From Microbacteriaceae bacterium (lineage in GTDB: Bacteria > Actinomycetota > Actinomycetes > Actinomycetales > Microbacteriaceae), in contig RFQD01000037.1 in assembly GCA_009925875.1 (NCBI GenBank), positions 1 through 10,398 of the forward strand: DNA of 10,398 nucleotides. Direction: 5' to 3'. How positions within the stretch are numbered: the stretch's first letter is position 1; every line of letters starts with the position of its first letter. A program made the position numbers and the translations under genes. Of this stretch, positions 6,506 to 10,398 are shown in pieces. The notes under the pieces are model-generated. The model was not told the origin of the DNA. It saw only the letters and a program-made list of their open reading frames with translations, and made no database searches.

Positions 6506-7834
6506 ATGAATGACAAGCCCAACTACTATTACCCGCCCGAGGACGCCGCTCGCCAGAGTGCCTCTGGCGCTACGCCTGAGGCACCCTCGGTCGCCTCCCC
6601 TGAGAGTTCTGAAATTCCCGCCTCGTTGCGTCGTCGCGATCGGTCGCGCATGGTTCCCATCGTCGCCGCACTGGCAGTCGGCGCGGTCATCGGCGGGGCA
6701 TCGGGCGCAGGCGCCGCCCTCCTCGTGACCGGAAACCGCGGAGCAACCGCTGTCTCTGGTTCGAACGAGACGCAGGGCATCACGGTCAATCGTCCCGACA
6801 GCGTCACAGCCGTGACAGCAGTTGCCGCTGCCGTGTCGCCAAGTGTCGTGACCATCAGCGTGACCGACACGTCCGGTTCCGGAGGAACGGGATCGGGTGT
6901 GGTGCTCTCCGAAGACGGATACATCCTGACCAACAATCACGTGGTCACCCTTGACGGAGCGGCTGCGAGCCCACAAATTCAGGTGCGTGACAACAACGGG
7001 CACCTCTACACGGCGACCATCGTGGGTACGGATCCGACCGTCGACATGGCCGTGATCAAGCTCGACAACGCGTCGGGAATGACGCCCATTCAGTGGGCCG
7101 ACTCCGCAACTCTCAACGTGGGCGACGTGACCATTGCCATGGGCGCGCCGCTCGGACTCGCGGGAACCGTCACGACCGGAATCATCAGCGCACTCAATCG
7201 CAGTATTCAAATCGCCAGCTCCGCCGCTCCCCAAGACGGCACCGGCACCGATCCCAATTCGTCTGGGCCGTTCGATTTCTTCAACTTCGATTTGGGTCAG
7301 GGACAGCAGAGTTCGGGTAGCGTTGCCGCCACCATCAACATTCCGGTGATTCAAACGGATGCCGCCATCAACCCCGGCAACTCTGGCGGTGCCTTGCTCG
7401 ACGCGAGTGGAAAACTCATCGGCATCAATGTGGCAATCGCCAACGCGGGAAGCACCTCAGGTCAGTCAGGAAGCATCGGCGTGGGCTTCGCGCTTCCTTC
7501 CAATCTGGCCAAGCGTGTCTCGACAGAAATCATTGCCTCGGGCAAGGCCACGCACGGATTGCTCGGCGCAAAAGTGAGTGATGCCGCCAACGCGGAAGGC
7601 AGCACCACGGTCGGCGGGCGCCTCGAAGAAATTGTGGCGGGAGGTGCGGCAGAAAAGGCGGGACTCAAAGCGGGAGACGTCGTGTTGAAGTTCAATGGAT
7701 TTCCGGTCACCGACGCGAGCGATCTCACCGCACTGGTTCGCACATCTGCCGCCGGAGAAAGCGTAACGATTCAGGTCTTGCGCGACGGCAAGGTGCAAGA
7801 CATCGCCGTCACACTCGGGACCTACGAAGGCTAG
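6506..7834 (+). CDS. Membrane-anchored HtrA/DegP-type trypsin-like serine protease with PDZ domain
   Basis: HtrA-family proteases degrade misfolded or damaged proteins outside the membrane. From ATG 6506 the product has 442 residues: a cytoplasmic Pro/Ser/Glu-rich tail (1-45) ending in RRRDRSR, one transmembrane segment (about 48-72), an Ala/Thr/Val-rich stalk, a trypsin-like domain and one C-terminal PDZ domain (about 350-438). The triad is complete: His145 in LTNNHVV, Asp180 in TVDMAVIKL and Ser293 in NPGNSGGALL. Between strands lies a Gly/Gln/Phe-rich loop (about 243-275, with PFDFFNFDLGQGQQ), in the place where HtrA activation loops vary. A TTG at 6497 in frame is an alternative start: AAGGAG (6488-6493) is 3 nt from the TTG and 12 nt from the ATG, neither ideal, so ATG was preferred by codon. 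A hairpin terminator follows, so it is probably the last gene of its transcript. Confidence 0.92.
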   Translation: MNDKPNYYYPPEDAARQSASGATPEAPSVASPESSEIPASLRRRDRSRMVPIVAALAVGAVIGGASGAGAALLVTGNRGATAVSGSNETQGITVNRPDSVTAVTAVAAAVSPSVVTISVTDTSGSGGTGSGVVLSEDGYILTNNHVVTLDGAAASPQIQVRDNNGHLYTATIVGTDPTVDMAVIKLDNASGMTPIQWADSATLNVGDVTIAMGAPLGLAGTVTTGIISALNRSIQIASSAAPQDGTGTDPNSSGPFDFFNFDLGQGQQSSGSVAATINIPVIQTDAAINPGNSGGALLDASGKLIGINVAIANAGSTSGQSGSIGVGFALPSNLAKRVSTEIIASGKATHGLLGAKVSDAANAEGSTTVGGRLEEIVAGGAAEKAGLKAGDVVLKFNGFPVTDASDLTALVRTSAAGESVTIQVLRDGKVQDIAVTLGTYEG

Positions 7835-7865
7835 CCCAACGGCACTCGATTCCATCCACATGGAA

Positions 7866-7907
7866 CGAAGAACCCCGTCTCACCTCCGGGTGCGACGGGG
7901 TTCTTCG
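7866..7907. terminator. Strong hairpin terminator after the protease gene, with a UNCG-type tetraloop
   Basis: CGAAGAACCCCGTC (7866-7879) pairs perfectly with GACGGGGTTCTTCG (7894-7907), 14 bp. Inside, after one T/C mismatch, CACC (7881-7884) pairs with GGTG (7889-7892) closing the loop TCCG, a C(UNCG)G tetraloop. There is no T-run downstream, as is common for actinobacterial terminators. It separates the protease transcript from the DUF3039-murI unit and could work on either strand. Confidence 0.85.
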
Positions 7908-7930
7908 CGCTAACCAGGGACGAGCACTCG

Positions 7931-7936
7931 TATGCT
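7931..7936 (+). promoter_or_regulatory. Candidate -10 element for the DUF3039-murI unit
   Basis: TATGCT fits TATnnT and ends 7 nt before the ATG at 7944, just after the terminator. This spacing again predicts a leaderless or nearly leaderless mRNA. No convincing -35 is visible. The upstream ATG at 7932 lies inside this element, which argues against it as the start. Confidence 0.45.
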
Positions 7937-7943
7937 TGGAAAC

Positions 7944-8234
7944 ATGGAGAGCACGTACCCGGCATCGCGTGACGACGACCCCGCAACCACCGGCGGAGGA
8001 ACATCCACGTTGGAGAGAGAACTCGAAGCGCTCATTCGTGACGAACAACTCGACGAGGGCGACCACGAGCGTTTCTCCCACTATGTGCGCAAAGAAGACA
8101 TCGTGGAATCGGCGGTCACCGGAAAACCCGTGTACGCGCTCTGCGGAAAAAAATGGGTACCCAACCGCGCACCAGAAAAATTTCCTGTCTGTCCGACCTG
8201 CAAAGAAATATACGAAAGCATGCGGGATGAATGA
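7944..8234 (+). CDS. DUF3039 zinc-ribbon-like protein
   Basis: This 96-residue cytoplasmic protein matches the actinobacterial DUF3039 family, for which I know no established function. After an Asp/Thr/Gly-rich N-terminus and an acidic helix (about 22-41) come the family blocks [27 protein letters not shown] and [14 protein letters not shown]. His46, Cys67, Cys83 and Cys86 are placed to bind one zinc ion, which suggests nucleic acid or protein binding. ATG 7944 was chosen over ATG 7932 because the latter overlaps the -10-like TATGCT; the longer form would add MLGN. Its stop overlaps the murI start by 4 nt (ATGA), so the two are translated together and expression of murI probably depends on this gene. 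It lies directly downstream of a strong terminator and is the first gene of its unit. Confidence 0.88.
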   Translation: MESTYPASRDDDPATTGGGTSTLERELEALIRDEQLDEGDHERFSHYVRKEDIVESAVTGKPVYALCGKKWVPNRAPEKFPVCPTCKEIYESMRDE

Positions 8235-9058
8235 TGAATAGGGACGCTCCGATCGGAGTCTTCGACTCCGGTGTCGGAGGGCTCACGGTGGCACGTGCGA
8301 TTCGCGACTCGTTGCCGCACGAATCCATTGTTTACATTGGTGATACCGCGCATTCTCCCTATGGCACCAAAACGATGGCCGAAGTAAGGGAATACGCGCT
8401 CGACGTGCTCGACAATCTCGTGACACAGGGTGTCAAGATGCTCGTTATTGCGTGTAACACGGCCAGCGCGGCCATGCTGCGGGATGCCCGCGAGAGATAC
8501 GACGTACCCGTCGTGGAAGTCATCCAACCGGCGGTGCGTGCGGCCGTCGCGGCAACCCGAAACAAGCGGGTAGGTGTGATCGGCACGACCGCGACCATAG
8601 CGTCGCGCGCGTATAACGACGCCTTCGCCGCCGCTCCAGACATCGAACTTGTGACAGCAGCGTGCCCGCGATTCGTCGAGTTTGTCGAGGCGGGTCACAC
8701 AAGTGGGGAGGAAGTACTCGCGGTTGCGCGGGAATACCTTGAGCCCCTGATTGATGCCCATATCGACACACTCATCCTGGGCTGCACGCACTACCCCTAC
8801 CTGCGTGGCGCGTTGAGCTATGTGATGGGGGAGAATGTTCGCCTCGTCTCGAGTGACAACGAAACCGCGAAAGATGTCTATCGAGAGCTCGTGAGCAATC
8901 ACCTCGACCGCGATTCGAGTTTGCAACCGGTTTTTCGCTACGAAGCAACGGGTGATGACACTCCCGAATTCATGCGACTCGCCCGACAACTTCTCGGGCC
9001 GCAGATTGAAACGGTTGAACACGCGCCGACCGGTCGAATCGATGTCGTGCCGGGCTAA
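8231..9058 (+). CDS. murI: Glutamate racemase
   Basis: MurI makes D-glutamate from L-glutamate for the second residue of the peptidoglycan stem peptide, in the cytoplasm. The product has 275 residues, the usual size. Motifs: [17 protein letters not shown] (8-24) with the proximal Asp, [12 protein letters not shown], the first catalytic cysteine Cys75 in [32 protein letters not shown], and the second catalytic cysteine Cys185 in [23 protein letters not shown] follows as expected. Two adjacent ATGs (8231, 8234) are possible; 8231 gives the ATGA overlap with the DUF3039 gene and translational coupling. Order murI-rph-rdgB is common in actinobacteria. Complete and intact. Confidence 0.96.
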   Translation: MMNRDAPIGVFDSGVGGLTVARAIRDSLPHESIVYIGDTAHSPYGTKTMAEVREYALDVLDNLVTQGVKMLVIACNTASAAMLRDARERYDVPVVEVIQPAVRAAVAATRNKRVGVIGTTATIASRAYNDAFAAAPDIELVTAACPRFVEFVEAGHTSGEEVLAVAREYLEPLIDAHIDTLILGCTHYPYLRGALSYVMGENVRLVSSDNETAKDVYRELVSNHLDRDSSLQPVFRYEATGDDTPEFMRLARQLLGPQIETVEHAPTGRIDVVPG

Positions 9059-9083
9059 GGTTCACGCCGGACCGGAACAAACT

Positions 9084-9100
9084 CGCGCAAACTATGCGCG
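9084..9100. other. Small hairpin in the murI-rph gap
   Basis: CGCGCA (9084-9089) and TGCGCG (9095-9100) form a perfect 6-bp stem with a 5-nt loop, ending 6 nt before the rph ribosome site. It could be a weak terminator, an mRNA processing site, or chance. No T-run follows. Confidence 0.3.
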
Positions 9101-9118
9101 CTAAGCAAGGAGAAACTC

Positions 9119-9874
9119 GTGACGAATGCTGTATCCCGCGCCGATGGTCGGGCGCACGATGAATTGCGCGTGATTGAGATCGAGCGAGGTTGGAGCGCAC
9201 AGGCAGAAGGGTCGGCACTCATTTCCTTTGGTCGGACGAAGGTCTTGTGCACCGCCTCGTTCACCAACGGCGTGCCTCGATGGATGACCGGGAAAGGCAA
9301 AGGATGGGTGACCGCGGAATACGGGATGATTCCTCGCTCGACGAATGATCGGATGGACCGCGAATCCGTCAAAGGAAAAATCGGCGGTCGCACCCACGAA
9401 ATTTCTCGCCTGATTGGTCGGAGTCTTCGCGCCGTCGTCGACATGCGGTCCCTCGGAGAAAACACGATCATCATCGATTGCGACGTCTTGCAGGCCGACG
9501 GTGGCACACGCACCGCAGCCATCACCGGAGCCTTCATCGCCCTCGCGGATGCCATCGAATGGGGACGTGACCACAATTTCATCGCCAAAAAATCCACCCC
9601 GCTCATCGATACGGTATCGGCGGTCTCTGTCGGCATCATTGACGGAGTTCCCATGCTTGACCTGGCTTACGTTGAAGACGTGCGCGCAGAAACCGACATG
9701 AACGTCGTCGTCACTGGGCGGGGTCTCTTTGTCGAAGTTCAAGGGACCGCCGAGGGGGCCCCGTTTGATCGCCACGAACTGAACGCGCTGCTTGACCTGG
9801 CCGTGAATGGATGCGCGCAACTGGCGACCCACCAGACCAGCGTGCTGGCACCGAATGAGCAGCCCGCCGACTGA
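9119..9874 (+). CDS. rph: Ribonuclease PH
   Basis: RNase PH trims tRNA 3' ends by phosphorolysis, releasing nucleoside diphosphates, and works as a hexamer. The GTG start at 9119 has a good AAGGAG at 9107-9112 with 6-nt spacing. The product has 251 residues, normal length. Family motifs run in order: [28 protein letters not shown], the phosphate-site region [20 protein letters not shown], the strongly conserved [36 protein letters not shown] with the acidic metal-site residues, and [11 protein letters not shown]. The C-terminus is a short polar tail. It has its own ribosome site and a 60-nt gap from murI, so it may be co-transcribed with murI or start separately. rdgB follows after 32 nt. The gene is intact. 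Confidence 0.96.
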   Translation: MTNAVSRADGRAHDELRVIEIERGWSAQAEGSALISFGRTKVLCTASFTNGVPRWMTGKGKGWVTAEYGMIPRSTNDRMDRESVKGKIGGRTHEISRLIGRSLRAVVDMRSLGENTIIIDCDVLQADGGTRTAAITGAFIALADAIEWGRDHNFIAKKSTPLIDTVSAVSVGIIDGVPMLDLAYVEDVRAETDMNVVVTGRGLFVEVQGTAEGAPFDRHELNALLDLAVNGCAQLATHQTSVLAPNEQPAD

Positions 9875-9906
9875 GTCGGGCACAACTTCAAGAGACAGGC
9901 CCGCTT

Positions 9907-10398
9907 GTGATTCCCTCAACGTTTGTCCTTGCGACGCACAACCGGCACAAGATCGACGAGTTTCAACACATGCTCAGTTCGCGCGAAACTGGAATTTCGC
10001 TCGTGAGTTATGACGGCCCGGAGCCCGTCGAAGACGGCACCACGTTTGCCGAGAACGCGCTCATCAAAGCTCGGGCTGCGGCACAGCACACGGGGCTACC
10101 TGCCTTAGCCGATGACTCGGGGCTCTGCGTCGACGTACTCAACGGCGCTCCCGGCATTTTTTCTGCACGGTGGGCGGGTCATCACAGTGACGATGAGAAA
10201 AACCTCACTCTTCTGCTGGAGCAGTTGAGCGACGTGCCCCCACGACAACGCGGGGCACACTACGTCTGCGTGATTGCACTCGTCTTTCCGGGATCATCCA
10301 AGAACCATCATCGTGAAATGGTTGTTGAGGGTCGATGGGATGGATTCCTAGAAAGCTCTCGCGCTCGAGCAACTGCACAGGGTTCTGCTCGACCTCGG
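9907..10398 (+). CDS. rdgB: RdgB/HAM1-type non-canonical purine NTP pyrophosphatase, 3' end outside the window, probably damaged
   Basis: This enzyme hydrolyses ITP, dITP and XTP to monophosphates so that deaminated purines are not built into nucleic acids. The frame opens with GTG 9907 and stays open to the window edge. Residues 1-147 are normal: FVLATHNRHKIDEF (6-19), TTFAENALIKARAAA (45-59), ALADDSGLCVDVLNGAPG (66-83) with the acidic pair of the active site, FSARWAG, and the later strand MVVEGRWDG. At about residue 148 the expected loop with the Gly-Phe-Gly-Tyr-Asp-Pro motif does not appear; the frame instead gives LESSRARA followed by Gln/Ser/Arg residues. SSRARA resembles the SHRxxAL motif near the family's C-terminus, which suggests about 40 residues are missing (see findings). 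No clear ribosome site precedes the GTG. Identity is secure; an intact function is doubtful. Confidence 0.85.
   Translation, partial: MIPSTFVLATHNRHKIDEFQHMLSSRETGISLVSYDGPEPVEDGTTFAENALIKARAAAQHTGLPALADDSGLCVDVLNGAPGIFSARWAGHHSDDEKNLTLLLEQLSDVPPRQRGAHYVCVIALVFPGSSKNHHREMVVEGRWDGFLESSRARATAQGSARPR

Noticed and set aside
6461-7354. 297-codon minus-strand frame opposite the HtrA-type protease
   Set aside because: Its length is impressive, but the product is Gly/His/Arg/Asp-rich without any domain, and the protease on the plus strand has a complete catalytic triad.
8081-9022. 313-codon minus-strand frame opposite murI
   Set aside because: It is an antisense shadow; murI and DUF3039 on the plus strand explain every conserved motif.
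9862-9881. CCGAC/GTCGG hairpin across the rph stop codon as a terminator
   Set aside because: Only 5 bp with a 3-nt loop, no T-run, and the downstream rdgB is so close that read-through is expected.
1-10398. CRISPR array, insertion sequence, prophage or defence island
   Set aside because: No regularly spaced repeats, transposase, integrase or phage-like gene could be found; the content is housekeeping.

Overview
The window looks like a chromosomal stretch from a high-GC Gram-positive actinobacterium, most likely a Microbacteriaceae member. The support is by-eye: roughly 60% GC, GTG starts, a DUF3039 zinc-ribbon protein, a MutY without the C-terminal MutT-like domain, an Asn-rich secreted PKD-type protein of the sort found in that family, and actinobacterial gene order (infB-rbfA, truB-ribF, murI-rph-rdgB). 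No mobile element, CRISPR array, rRNA or tRNA gene was seen. Taxonomy is inference.

Layout. 1-1088: the end of infB and then rbfA, a translation and ribosome-maturation unit whose 3' end appears damaged or remodelled. 1085-1942 (minus): mutY, convergent with rbfA. A 53-bp divergent intergenic region (1943-1995) separates mutY from truB, and both genes have a -10-like hexamer only 6 nt before the start codon, suggesting leaderless transcripts. 1996-5482 (plus): an apparently co-transcribed run of truB, a 4-TM membrane protein, a second 4-TM membrane protein fused in frame to the FAD synthetase/riboflavin kinase RibF, and a nitrilase-family amidohydrolase, with TGATG-type overlaps. 5525-6418: a secreted PKD-like protein. 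6506-7834: a membrane-anchored HtrA/DegP-type serine protease, followed by a strong hairpin terminator. 7944-9058: DUF3039 protein and murI (glutamate racemase), overlapping by 4 nt. 9119-9874: rph (RNase PH). 9907 to the end: rdgB (non-canonical purine NTP pyrophosphatase), cut by the window edge and apparently carrying an internal deletion.

Most genes are core housekeeping: translation initiation and 30S maturation, tRNA modification, flavin cofactors, base-excision repair, peptidoglycan precursor supply, tRNA 3' processing and nucleotide-pool cleaning. MutY and RdgB both belong to the cell's defence against damaged bases. The most notable signal is not a new system but a set of unusual gene structures: a membrane-tethered RibF fusion, and probable deletion or frameshift scars at the end of rbfA, at the start of the first membrane protein and in rdgB. 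Whether these are real genome evolution or sequence/assembly errors cannot be decided from the sequence alone.
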